DNA from: Bacteroidota bacterium
GTDB taxonomy: Bacteria; Bacteroidota; Bacteroidia; AKYH767-A; OLB10
Assembly: GCA_019136655.1 (NCBI GenBank)
Contig: JAGVTU010000001.1
Coordinates: 62,001-126,000 of the forward strand
Length of the DNA stretch: 64,000 nt
Direction of reading: 5' to 3'
Of the stretch, positions 52,015 to 60,658 are shown piece by piece. Position 1 is the stretch's first letter; every line of letters starts with the position of its first letter. Below the pieces are notes generated by a model. That model made no database searches and had not been told where the DNA came from. It saw only the letters and a program-made list of their open reading frames with translations. A program made the translations under genes and the position numbers.

Positions 52015-53210
52015 TGCACTAAAGTAATTATTTTATTTACAATATCAGCAGCAACTTCTTCCTTAGTTTTTTTATCGTAAGGAAAAACCTTTTCGTTGCT
52101 GTCAATAATGGTAATACGGTTAAACTCCGACCCGAATACTTTATTGTCATCATCAAGCATATTCAGAACAATAAAATCAAGGTTTTTGCTTTTTAATTTT
52201 TTCACTGCATTAGCTTCTCCGTTGGTGGTTTCAAGAGCAAAACCCACGAGAATTTGTCCTTTCTTTTTTTGTTTGCCAAGTGTGGCAGCAATATCTGTTG
52301 TTGGTGTCAGTGTGAGAGAAACAGGTTCATCACCTTTCTTTTTGATTTTTTGTTGAGCCTGTTCTGCAGGTTTAAAATCAGCTACGGCAGCAGCCAGAAC
52401 TACCATATCGGTTGCGCTGAATATTTTTTGACATTCATTAAGCATATCTTCTGCTGATGTAATCGAAACGGTTTTAATTCCGTTGTGTATTTCACGTGTG
52501 GCAACTCCGGGACCGATTATCAGCGTTACTTCAGCACCCTGCTTTTGAAGCATGTTGGCAATGGCAATTCCCATTTTTCCTGAAGAGTGGTTGCCAATAA
52601 AACGTACAGGGTCGATAGCTTCGGTGGTAGGGCCTGCAGTGACAATGGCTTTTTTATTTTTCAGAGGCAGTGAAGGGTTAAAAAATCGAATTATTTCTTC
52701 AACAATTTTTTCAGGTTCCGACATTCTTCCTTCACCGGTAAGGCCGCTTGCCAGCTCACCTTTTTCAGGGCCGGTTTGCAAAATGCCTTTTTCACGGAGA
52801 GTTTTTAAGTTTTGTTGTGTAGTGCTATGCTGAAACATGTCCACATCCATAGCGGGTGCTATCATTACCTGCGCACGGCATGAGAGGTAAACGGCAGTTA
52901 GCAAATTATCGCAGGAGCCATTGGCCATCTTAGCAATGGTGTTGGCTGATGCAGGAGCTATAACAAACAAGTCGCACCATAAACCCAATTCCACATGGTT
53001 GTTCCAGGAGGAATCATTAGCAAAGGAACTGTAAATATTGTTTTTGGAAACAGTAGATAAAACAAGTGGTGAAACAAAATCACTGGCAGAGGTGGTTAAA
53101 ACCACTTTTACCTGTGCGCCTTGTTTCACCAATTGGCGAACCAGTTCGGGAGTTTTGTAAGCAGCAATGCTGCCCGTTACTCCCAGCAGGATTTTTTTTC
53201 CCTGCAGCAT
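52011..53210 (-). CDS. coaBC: Bifunctional phosphopantothenoylcysteine decarboxylase/synthase
   Basis: Two steps of coenzyme A synthesis: ligation of cysteine to 4'-phosphopantothenate (CoaB) and decarboxylation (CoaC). The 399-residue protein has an N-terminal flavodoxin-like CoaC domain (ILLGVTGSIAAYKTPELVR, active His in ASSWNNHVELG, VIAPASANTIAKMANG, APAMDVDMF). A C-terminal CoaB domain follows (VTAGPTTEAIDPVRFIGNHSSGKMG, AAVADFKP, and NMLDDDNKVFGSEFNRI). It lies 5 bases after rpoZ. Confidence 0.95.
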   Translation of the reverse strand: MLQGKKILLGVTGSIAAYKTPELVRQLVKQGAQVKVVLTTSASDFVSPLVLSTVSKNNIYSSFANDSSWNNHVELGLWCDLFVIAPASANTIAKMANGSCDNLLTAVYLSCRAQVMIAPAMDVDMFQHSTTQQNLKTLREKGILQTGPEKGELASGLTGEGRMSEPEKIVEEIIRFFNPSLPLKNKKAIVTAGPTTEAIDPVRFIGNHSSGKMGIAIANMLQKQGAEVTLIIGPGVATREIHNGIKTVSITSAEDMLNECQKIFSATDMVVLAAAVADFKPAEQAQQKIKKKGDEPVSLTLTPTTDIAATLGKQKKKGQILVGFALETTNGEANAVKKLKSKNLDFIVLNMLDDDNKVFGSEFNRITIIDSNEKVFPYDKKTKEEVAADIVNKIITLVQ

Positions 53211-53215
53211 GGTTC

Positions 53216-53554
53216 TCAGAGTTCTTTCGATTCCTTGGTATCTTCGGTAGCAGGATTGCGGAAATAAATTTTTCCGTCAAGAAAATCCTGAATGGCTACA
53301 AGAGTAGGTTTCGGTAAACGCTCGTAATACTTCGAAATTTCTATTTGCTCACGGTTTTCAAATACTTCGTCAAGGGTATCAGTTGAAGAAGAAAATTCGC
53401 TGAGTTTGTCGTGTAACTCTTCGCGGGTTTCTGCAGCAATATGATTAGCTCTTTTTGCTATGATAGCAAGGCTTTCGTAAATGTTGCCTGTACCTTTTTC
53501 GAAGTCAACCACATCACGCGTAATTGTTGACTGAGCTACGTTTCTTGTATTCAT
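53216..53554 (-). CDS. rpoZ: DNA-directed RNA polymerase omega subunit (Bacteroidota type)
   Basis: A 112-residue protein. TITRDVVDFEKGTGNIYESLAIIAKRANHIA is the omega-like N-terminal helix set in the diverged Bacteroidota form; ELHDKLSEFSS and EQIEISKYYERLPKPTLVAIQDFLDGKI follow. It assists polymerase assembly. Identification rests on both the sequence pattern and the conserved bamD-rpoZ-coaBC order. It starts 11 bases after the bamD stop. Confidence 0.88.
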   Translation of the reverse strand: MNTRNVAQSTITRDVVDFEKGTGNIYESLAIIAKRANHIAAETREELHDKLSEFSSSTDTLDEVFENREQIEISKYYERLPKPTLVAIQDFLDGKIYFRNPATEDTKESKEL

Positions 53555-53565
53555 TATGCAAATTA

Positions 53566-54384
53566 TTAATTGTTACTTTTTATATCTTTTAATTTTTCAT
53601 TGACAGAAGCATACAATCTGTCGGCTTCTTTTTTGTAAGTTGTCTGAGGAAAGGTTTCTATAAGTCTGGAATAATATTCCAGTGCACTTTTATACCGTTC
53701 TTCTTTTTTAGATTCTATACTGTTTCCGGCATAAAGGTAAGCCGATTTAAACATCAAAAATAAACATTCTTCCTGATATTTAGTTGTTGGAAAGTCTGTT
53801 ATTACGTTACCCAATGCAACAATAGCTGATTTGTATTCTTCCATTTTGTAGTAAAGTAAGGCATTGTCCCATGCTTTCACTTCAAGTTTCTGACGTAATT
53901 CGTCAATCAGATTGTTGCATTCAGGTACTCTGGCACTGTTGGGATATTTATTGATAAAAAGCTGAAACTGGCGTATGGCATCTGTGCTGCTTTGCTGATC
54001 GAGGCTGGAGGGTGCAGAGTCCAGATAATAACAGTAGGCATTGTAATACAAAGCATCTTCAGCCTTACTGCTTGTGGGAAATGTCTGCGCAAAGTTGTTG
54101 AAGTGGTAGGCAGCGCTGGTGTAATCTCCGGTATAAAAATAACAGAGGCAGTAATAATAGTAAGCATCCTCTGCCTTATCTGTTCCTCTGAAAACCACTA
54201 TCAACTCTTCAAACAACTGCAATGCATTGTAGTATTTTTTGTCTTCATAATACTTCACCGCTGCATTGTATTTCATATTCATATCACCGCTTTTGCGAAT
54301 ACGGTTGAAGCGACTACATGAACTAAGCAGCAGTACAATAGCTATAAGACTGATAATGACCTTATTTGATCCGGAAACCTTCAT
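53566..54384 (-). CDS. bamD: Outer-membrane assembly lipoprotein BamD
   Basis: A component of the beta-barrel assembly machine. The 272-residue protein has lipobox LLLSSC (Cys23) and then tandem TPR-like helices: KYYEDKKYYNALQLFEELI, DAYYYYCLCYFYTGDYTSA, YHFNNFAQTFPTSSKAEDAL and RFQLFINKYPNS. The spacing and the ending YYSRLIETFPQTTYKKEAD match the family. It is the first gene of the run, with a TATCTTTG box 8 bases upstream of the ATG. Confidence 0.93.
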   Translation of the reverse strand: MKVSGSNKVIISLIAIVLLLSSCSRFNRIRKSGDMNMKYNAAVKYYEDKKYYNALQLFEELIVVFRGTDKAEDAYYYYCLCYFYTGDYTSAAYHFNNFAQTFPTSSKAEDALYYNAYCYYLDSAPSSLDQQSSTDAIRQFQLFINKYPNSARVPECNNLIDELRQKLEVKAWDNALLYYKMEEYKSAIVALGNVITDFPTTKYQEECLFLMFKSAYLYAGNSIESKKEERYKSALEYYSRLIETFPQTTYKKEADRLYASVNEKLKDIKSNN

Positions 54385-54392
54385 TGGGGGCG

Positions 54393-54400
54393 CAAAGATA
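54393..54400 (-). promoter_or_regulatory. Candidate -7 box for bamD, nearly leaderless
   Basis: Minus-strand TATCTTTG (plus-strand caaagata) matches TAnnTTTG exactly and ends 8 bases before the bamD ATG. The transcript would have at most a few untranslated bases. Confidence 0.55.
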
Positions 54401-54528
54401 ATTGAAAGTTTTAATCATAACGAGAAAGAGGGTTGACAGAGCATATTTTAACCATAAAAAAATATGAATATTTGATGTTTTATATGGCGTGTTATCTTAT
54501 TTTTAGACCCTTCAAAATTTAAAATCAA

Positions 54529-57500
54529 ATGATCAAGAAAATTTTACCTCTAATCACCTGTGGTTTTTTGAGTTTAACAGCATTAGCTCAGTCAGACTAC
54601 AGACTCATGTTGTCAGGAAAACCGGAGTTTCCTGCTGAAAACACAACAGAATTTATTCAGTCGGATATTCCGTCTCAGGAGGAAATATGTCAGGGATATT
54701 ATTACCGTTATATTCAGTTTTATTCCATTCCAACTGAGCAACAAAAGGAGTTACTGGAACAAACGGGTATTAAACTGCTCGACTATATACCGAGAAACAC
54801 TTTTTGGAGTGCTATCCCTGTAAATTACAACAAAACACAACTGCAGCAATTTGGAATTCGCTCGGTAACAAGCCGCAATTCAGAGCAAAAACTGGCAGTA
54901 AACATGCTTGGCGAATATCCGACTTATGCAATACCTACGCCCGGAAAGTTGACTGTAAGAGTTCAGTATCAGAAAAACTTATCGGCTGCTGATGTGATGG
55001 CTTGGGCTTCAAGTTTTGGTGAAATTTTGCAGGTAACTGAACTGAACCAAATTATTGAAATAAATATTCAGCAAAGTGATATAAAGAAATTAACGCAGCA
55101 GCCATGGGTGTTTTTTGTATCGCTAACAGCTCCTCCATCAGTTAAAGATGATACCATGGGTCGCAGCCTACATCGCAGCAATGGTATAAATAACGACCTG
55201 ATTATGGGAAGAAAATACAATGGTAACGGAGTGGCTGCAGCACTTGCTGATGATGGTTTTGTAGGACCACACATTGACTTTACAGGCAGAATAACCAATT
55301 ATTCAAATTCTGTTGGTCCTGACCATGGTGATATGACAAGTGGAATTCTTGCAGGTGCAGCCAATCTGAATCCTGTTTACAGAGGTATGGCAGATGGTGT
55401 TCAGCTTTATGTTTTTGACATCTCCGGATACACCCACATTTTGAATGCGGTTGCAAATTATGATACGATTAAAACAGTAGTTACTTCTACCAGCTATTCG
55501 CAGGGATGTAATGAATATACAACTGATACACAGTTTGGCGATCAGACCATTCATGACAACGGACAACTGGAATTTGTTTTTTCTGCAGGAAATAACAATG
55601 GAGCCAACTGTGGATATGGTGCAGGAGGCAGTTGGGGAAATATCACAGGCGGTTACAAACAAGGCAAGAATGTGATTGCAGTTGCCAATCTCGATGCATT
55701 AGAGGTAATAGATCCAAGCAGCAGTATAGGCCCCGCATCAGACGGACGTGTTAAACCTGATATCGCTGCAAATGGACGTGATCAGATGTCAACCGATGAA
55801 GGAAATACCTATCAGGTAGGTGGCGGAACTTCTGCTGCATGCCCCGGAATTGCAGGTATTACCACTCAGTTGATTCAGGCTTATAAAGAGTTATATACAG
55901 ATACCATTGCTCCAACTGCTTTGATAAAAGCATGTTTACTCAACAGTGCAGAAGATATTGGTAATCCCGGCCCTGATTTTAAATACGGATGGGGTAGAGT
56001 AAATGCATTGCGTGCAGTAAAAACTCTGGAAGATAATCACTTTATACATGGCTCTGTTTCACAGGGCGACAGTTTGACTTTTAGTGTGAATGTTCCAGTT
56101 GATGTAAAAGATTTCAGAGTGATGGTTTATTGGCATGATCAGGGTGGATCACCTGCTGCTTCTACTTATCTGGTGAATGATATTGATATGACAGTAACAG
56201 ATCCCTCAGCTACTGTATGGACTCCATGGGTATTGGATGCCACTCCTAATACTACAGCATTAAATACACCTGCAGTGAGAGGTATAGATCATCTCAACAA
56301 TATGGAACAGGTAACACTTGCTAACCCAAGTGCAGGCAGCTATACAATTTCTCTAAAAGGATTTGCTATACCACAGGGACCTCAGGAATTTTATATTGTG
56401 TATGAATACAGAATGGATGATATTACTGTAACTTACCCATTAGGAAGAGAAGGATTTGTACCCGGTGAAACAGAAGTAATACGCTGGGATGCACTTAAAG
56501 GATTAGGTGGATTTACACTGGAGTATTCTACTGACAATGGTGCTACATGGAACAACATTGGAAATGTGAGTCAGAATACTTTACAATATCAGTGGACTGT
56601 ACCAAGTACCATAACCAGTGAAGCCCGTGTAAGAGTGACACGCGGCACTGTAAGCGGAATGAATACAGAACCATTTTCAATTATTGGAGTACCACAGAAT
56701 CTGCATGTTGTTTATGGATGTATTGATTCTGTTAAAGTAGCCTGGAATGCAGTTACCGGAGCAGCATGGTATGAAGTAAGTTTACTCGGCAGTATGTATA
56801 TGGACTCTGTAGGAACCAGCAATACCACTGATTATATTTTCACCAATCTTGTTGTAGGGAATTCATATTGGTTTAGCGTTAGAGCAGTTTTTCCTGACGG
56901 AAATAAAGGAAGAAGAGCTATTGCTGTGAACAAAGTTCCCGGCATTTTAAATTGTCCGAATATCCCTCCATCAGTTGCATTTTCATCTAATTTCAGTTCA
57001 GGTTGTGTAGGCAAAACGTTTCAGTTTACAGATATGAGTTCCAGTGCACCCAGTTCCTGGAACTGGAGTTTCAATCCGAACACTGTAACATTTGTAAACG
57101 GAACTTCTGCATCATCACAAAATCCGCAAGTGCAGTTTAATGCTACCGGTATGTATGATGTGACACTCATTGCTGCTAATGGTATTGGTGCAGACACTAC
57201 TACCATTGCTTCCATGATTAATATTATTCCTGCACAACAGCCACCGGTTACTGAAGATTTTCAGGCAGCAGGTTTCCCTCCGCAATACTGGTCAATTGAT
57301 TCTTCCAACACCAGTTATACCTGGACTAAAAGTGGAAATATTACCGGTATTTATGGCACCAGTACAAACGCAGCTTTTATGAATAACTATAGTTATAATG
57401 GTAATGGCGCAGAGGATGGATTGATTACATACAGTGTATCACTAAGCAATGCAGCATCAGCAACTTTAACTTTTGATGTGGCTTATGCACCATATTCAAT

Positions 57501-58038
57501 TCCCGGTTACAGTGATACCCTTAGGGTAGATATTTCGACTGACTGTGGAAATACTTTTCAAACGACAGGATATTTTAAGGGCGGATTGGGTCTTTCCACA
57601 ACAGGAGGAACCATGTCCTCTTCATTCTATCCTTCATCTGCAACGGACTGGCGCAGAGATACTATTTTGCTGAATAATTATTTGGGTGATGATGTTGTAA
57701 TAAAATTTGTCAATATCAACGGATTTGGCAACAGGTTGTATATTGATAATGTGAACATTGATATTACAACAGGAGTAAATAACCTGCAGACAGAATCAGA
57801 CAATATAAGTATCATACCTAATCCATCCAATGGTGTTTTCAGAATTCAAACTCCGCAAGGACATGGTTCATATCAGGTTGAGGTATATGATTTGAGTGGC
57901 AAGTTGGTTATTAAAGATATTATTGCTGCAAATCAGAATGAAAAGTTGATTGATTTGCGCAATTTCACTGATGGTGTTTATACACTCAAGATGACAAGCG
58001 TTGCACAAACTAAAATGTTTCGTTTGATTAAGAATTAA
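54529..58038 (+). CDS. Secreted subtilisin-like (S8) protease with T9SS type A sorting domain
   Basis: A 1169-residue extracellular protease. The signal peptide ends ALAQ. The prodomain reaches about residue 200. The S8 domain has the catalytic Asp at 241 (LADDGF), His266 in DHGDMTSGI (canonical HGTH is altered to HGDM, with the His kept) and Ser435 in GGTSAACPG. A P/Ig-like domain (about 500-640), another Ig-like domain with YSTDNGATW, a fibronectin-III-like domain (about 725-820) and a PKD-like domain with SSWNWSF follow. A MAM/cleaved-adhesin-like domain (about 910-1085) precedes the T9SS type A end (IIPNPSNGVF, DLSGKLV, GVYTLKM). A digestive or processing role is inferred. It is monocistronic with a strong terminator. 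Confidence 0.9.
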   Translation: MIKKILPLITCGFLSLTALAQSDYRLMLSGKPEFPAENTTEFIQSDIPSQEEICQGYYYRYIQFYSIPTEQQKELLEQTGIKLLDYIPRNTFWSAIPVNYNKTQLQQFGIRSVTSRNSEQKLAVNMLGEYPTYAIPTPGKLTVRVQYQKNLSAADVMAWASSFGEILQVTELNQIIEINIQQSDIKKLTQQPWVFFVSLTAPPSVKDDTMGRSLHRSNGINNDLIMGRKYNGNGVAAALADDGFVGPHIDFTGRITNYSNSVGPDHGDMTSGILAGAANLNPVYRGMADGVQLYVFDISGYTHILNAVANYDTIKTVVTSTSYSQGCNEYTTDTQFGDQTIHDNGQLEFVFSAGNNNGANCGYGAGGSWGNITGGYKQGKNVIAVANLDALEVIDPSSSIGPASDGRVKPDIAANGRDQMSTDEGNTYQVGGGTSAACPGIAGITTQLIQAYKELYTDTIAPTALIKACLLNSAEDIGNPGPDFKYGWGRVNALRAVKTLEDNHFIHGSVSQGDSLTFSVNVPVDVKDFRVMVYWHDQGGSPAASTYLVNDIDMTVTDPSATVWTPWVLDATPNTTALNTPAVRGIDHLNNMEQVTLANPSAGSYTISLKGFAIPQGPQEFYIVYEYRMDDITVTYPLGREGFVPGETEVIRWDALKGLGGFTLEYSTDNGATWNNIGNVSQNTLQYQWTVPSTITSEARVRVTRGTVSGMNTEPFSIIGVPQNLHVVYGCIDSVKVAWNAVTGAAWYEVSLLGSMYMDSVGTSNTTDYIFTNLVVGNSYWFSVRAVFPDGNKGRRAIAVNKVPGILNCPNIPPSVAFSSNFSSGCVGKTFQFTDMSSSAPSSWNWSFNPNTVTFVNGTSASSQNPQVQFNATGMYDVTLIAANGIGADTTTIASMINIIPAQQPPVTEDFQAAGFPPQYWSIDSSNTSYTWTKSGNITGIYGTSTNAAFMNNYSYNGNGAEDGLITYSVSLSNAASATLTFDVAYAPYSIPGYSDTLRVDISTDCGNTFQTTGYFKGGLGLSTTGGTMSSSFYPSSATDWRRDTILLNNYLGDDVVIKFVNINGFGNRLYIDNVNIDITTGVNNLQTESDNISIIPNPSNGVFRIQTPQGHGSYQVEVYDLSGKLVIKDIIAANQNEKLIDLRNFTDGVYTLKMTSVAQTKMFRLIKN

Positions 58039-58060
58039 ATTTGTATTATGCACATTTCAT

Positions 58061-58087
58061 AAAGGCTGTCTGTTTCAGGCAGCCTTT
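58061..58087 (+). terminator. Terminator after the subtilase gene
   Basis: aaaggctg (58061-58068) and cagccttt (58080-58087) extend inward through T-G, C-G, T-A and G-C to a TTT loop, giving a 12-bp stem; atgatttt follows. It lies 22 bases after the stop. The remaining 58088-58256 holds no gene. Confidence 0.75.
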
Positions 58088-58256
58088 ATGATTTTAATCA
58101 CTTACATTTCTATCTGTTAATATCATAGCTTTACGTTTTCTAGACTGAAAAATTTAACAAACAGCGTTGATAACTAAAATGACTTTATTTACGTTTAAAG
58201 GATAAATTTTGATTTTTTTGCAATTAAACATTAAACCACCATTACCTTAATACATC

Positions 58257-59345
58257 ATGAATAAGAATAACTACTGCGTGATAATGGCGGGCGGCATTGG
58301 AAGCCGTTTCTGGCCTATGAGTCGCAATGCTTTTCCAAAACAGTTTCTTGACATACTCGATAGCGGCAAAACATTGTTGCAACAAACATATGACAGGTTT
58401 ACGCGTGTATGCCCAAAAGAAAATATTCTTATAGTCACCAATGAATCTTATGTAGATTTGGTAAAACAAAATCTTCCTGATTTACCGGTTGGGAATATTT
58501 TAGGCGAACCGCTCAGGCGCAATACCGCCCCTTGTGTGTCGTATGCGGCATTTAAGATTGCTTCAAAAAATCCTGAGGCAAATATCATTGTAGCACCGTC
58601 TGATCATGTCATTACCAAGGAAGATGCTTTTATTGAAACAGTAAAAGAAGGATTGAAATTTACACAGTCAAATGACTGCCTGCTTACAATCGGAATCACT
58701 CCAAGTCGCCCCGATACCGGCTATGGTTATATTCAGTTTGTTGATGATAAGAAAAATGGAGTTGGTTCCATTTTTAAAGTGAAAACCTTTACAGAAAAGC
58801 CAAATCTTGAAATGGCGCAGTTTTTTCTTAAAACAGGTGAGTTTGTATGGAATGCAGGCATTTTTATGTGGAATGTAAAATCTATACTCAACGCACTGAA
58901 GAATCATTTACCCGATATGTATCATCTTTTTGAAGAAGGGAACAACACTTATTATACAAATGCCGAAACAGAGTTTGTAAAAAGAGCCTATTCTCAATGT
59001 ACCAACATAAGTATTGACTTTGGAATTATGGAAAAGGCAAACAATGTTTATGTGATGAAAGCAGAGTTTGGATGGAGTGATTTGGGTACTTATGGTTCTT
59101 TGTATGAACATCTCCCTCACGATGCTTCGAAAAATGCTGTTGTTGGAAAAAATGTTATGCTCTATGATTCATCCAACTGTATTGTAAGTGTACCACATGA
59201 AAAGTTGGTAGTTCTTCAGGGATTGAATGATTATATTGTTGTGGAATCTGAAAATATTTTGCTGGTATGCCGCAAGCAGGACGAACAGCAGATACGTCAG
59301 TTTGTGAATGACGTAAAAACCAACAAAGGCGAAAAATTTGTCTAA
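58257..59345 (+). CDS. Mannose-1-phosphate guanylyltransferase
   Basis: Makes GDP-mannose from mannose-1-phosphate and GTP. The 362-residue protein has the nucleotide signature MAGGIGSRFWPMSR (about 10-23) and FPKQFLDI. NTAPCVSYAA, VAPSDHVI, TPSRPDTGYGYIQF, FTEKPNLEMA and FVWNAGIFMWN are all family motifs. It lacks the C-terminal isomerase domain of ManC-type bifunctional enzymes. Its stop overlaps the convergent glycosyltransferase stop by 4 bases. GDP-mannose would feed the polyprenol-phosphate mannose synthase that faces it. Confidence 0.94.
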   Translation: MNKNNYCVIMAGGIGSRFWPMSRNAFPKQFLDILDSGKTLLQQTYDRFTRVCPKENILIVTNESYVDLVKQNLPDLPVGNILGEPLRRNTAPCVSYAAFKIASKNPEANIIVAPSDHVITKEDAFIETVKEGLKFTQSNDCLLTIGITPSRPDTGYGYIQFVDDKKNGVGSIFKVKTFTEKPNLEMAQFFLKTGEFVWNAGIFMWNVKSILNALKNHLPDMYHLFEEGNNTYYTNAETEFVKRAYSQCTNISIDFGIMEKANNVYVMKAEFGWSDLGTYGSLYEHLPHDASKNAVVGKNVMLYDSSNCIVSVPHEKLVVLQGLNDYIVVESENILLVCRKQDEQQIRQFVNDVKTNKGEKFV

Positions 59346-60079
59346 TTAACTTTTTTGTAGCTGCCAAACCAGCTTTTTATTTTCATCTGAAGCACTCCGA
59401 AAAATGCTTCTTTGAAAATCCCTGAACTCATTTTGGATTTTCCTTCGGTGCGATCGGTAAAAACGATGGGAACTTCGACAATGCGGAAACCGCAACGCCA
59501 GGCAGCAAATTTCATTTCAATCTGAAAAGCATATCCCATAAATTTTATTTTGGAAAGGTCAATCACCTCCAATACATGTCGTCTGTAACACTTAAAACCG
59601 GCAGTGGCATCACGCACAGGCATTCGTGTAATCATGCGCACATAGGCACTGGCATAATAGGACATAATCACTCTGCCGATAGGCCAGTTTACTACGTTCA
59701 CACCGTTGATATAACGTGAACCAATGGCCAAATCAGCCTTGCCGTTTTTGCAGGCATCTAACAATCGCATTAAATCAGAAGGGTTGTGAGAAAAATCGGC
59801 ATCCATTTCAAAAATATACTGATAGTTGCGCTGCAATGCCCATTTGAATCCATGAATATATGCAGTTCCAAGTCCAAGTTTCCCAGGACGTTGTTCTAAA
59901 AAAAGAGAATCAGGAAACTGTACCATCAGTTGCTTGACCAAGTCAGCAGTTCCATCTTCGGAGTTGTCATCAATCACCAGCACATGAAATGAATTAATAA
60001 GATTGAAAACAGCCTTGATTATTTTCTGGATGTTTTCCTTCTCGTTGTAGGTGGGTATGATAACTAATGATTCGCTCAC
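59342..60079 (-). CDS. Polyprenol-phosphate mannose synthase (GT2 family)
   Basis: Transfers mannose from GDP-mannose to polyprenyl phosphate. The 245-residue GT2 enzyme has IIPTYNEKENI (about 7-17), the DDNSEDGTADLV donor site and EMDADFSHNP (DXD metal site). RDATAGFKCYRRHVLE and the GYAFQIEMKFAAWR / FTDRTEGKSKMS acceptor region also match Dpm1-type enzymes. No extra C-terminal membrane domain is present. It converges on the GDP-mannose gene. Confidence 0.9.
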   Translation of the reverse strand: MSESLVIIPTYNEKENIQKIIKAVFNLINSFHVLVIDDNSEDGTADLVKQLMVQFPDSLFLEQRPGKLGLGTAYIHGFKWALQRNYQYIFEMDADFSHNPSDLMRLLDACKNGKADLAIGSRYINGVNVVNWPIGRVIMSYYASAYVRMITRMPVRDATAGFKCYRRHVLEVIDLSKIKFMGYAFQIEMKFAAWRCGFRIVEVPIVFTDRTEGKSKMSSGIFKEAFFGVLQMKIKSWFGSYKKVN

Positions 60080-60155
60080 AATAATTTTTAACGTTTCAAA
60101 AATAACAATCTTACTTTTAAGACTATTTTAAGTTTTTGTGAAATTAAGTACTCTA

Positions 60156-60599
60156 CTATTTGCCTGTATGGCCAAAACCTCCCGCACCTCTTTCTGATTC
60201 AGATAATGTATCTGATTCAATCCAGTTGGCTCGTTCATGCGAAGCGATAACCATCTGTGCAATGCGCTCACCATTCTTAATAACAAATGATTCTGTTGAA
60301 AGGTTGATCAGTATTACTTTTATCTCTCCTCTGTAGTCGGCATCAATAGTTCCGGGAGTGTTAAGGACCGTTATTCCATGCTTGGCAGCGAGTCCGCTGC
60401 GTGGTCGTATCTGTGCTTCGTAGCCTACTGGCAATTCAATAAACAAGCCTGTCGGGATGATGGCTCGCTCCATAGGTTTAAGTGCTACATCCTGTATTAG
60501 GTTAGCTCTTAAATCCATACCTGCTGCATGAGCAGTTTCATAAGCAGGCAGGGCATGTGCAGATTGATTGATGATTTTGATTTGAAGTGTATCAGCCAT
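60156..60599 (-). CDS. dut: Deoxyuridine 5'-triphosphate nucleotidohydrolase (dUTPase)
   Basis: Hydrolyses dUTP to dUMP, preventing uracil incorporation. The 147-residue trimeric-type protein shows all five motifs: [44 protein letters not shown] and the C-terminal [11 protein letters not shown] loop. It lies 56 bases after the flippase stop on the minus strand. Confidence 0.96.
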   Translation of the reverse strand: MADTLQIKIINQSAHALPAYETAHAAGMDLRANLIQDVALKPMERAIIPTGLFIELPVGYEAQIRPRSGLAAKHGITVLNTPGTIDADYRGEIKVILINLSTESFVIKNGERIAQMVIASHERANWIESDTLSESERGAGGFGHTGK

Positions 60600-60658
60600 A
60601 ACAGTAGTTTCAGGTGGTAAAAATATTTAATAAGTGTAAATAATCTGTTAACCCTTGG

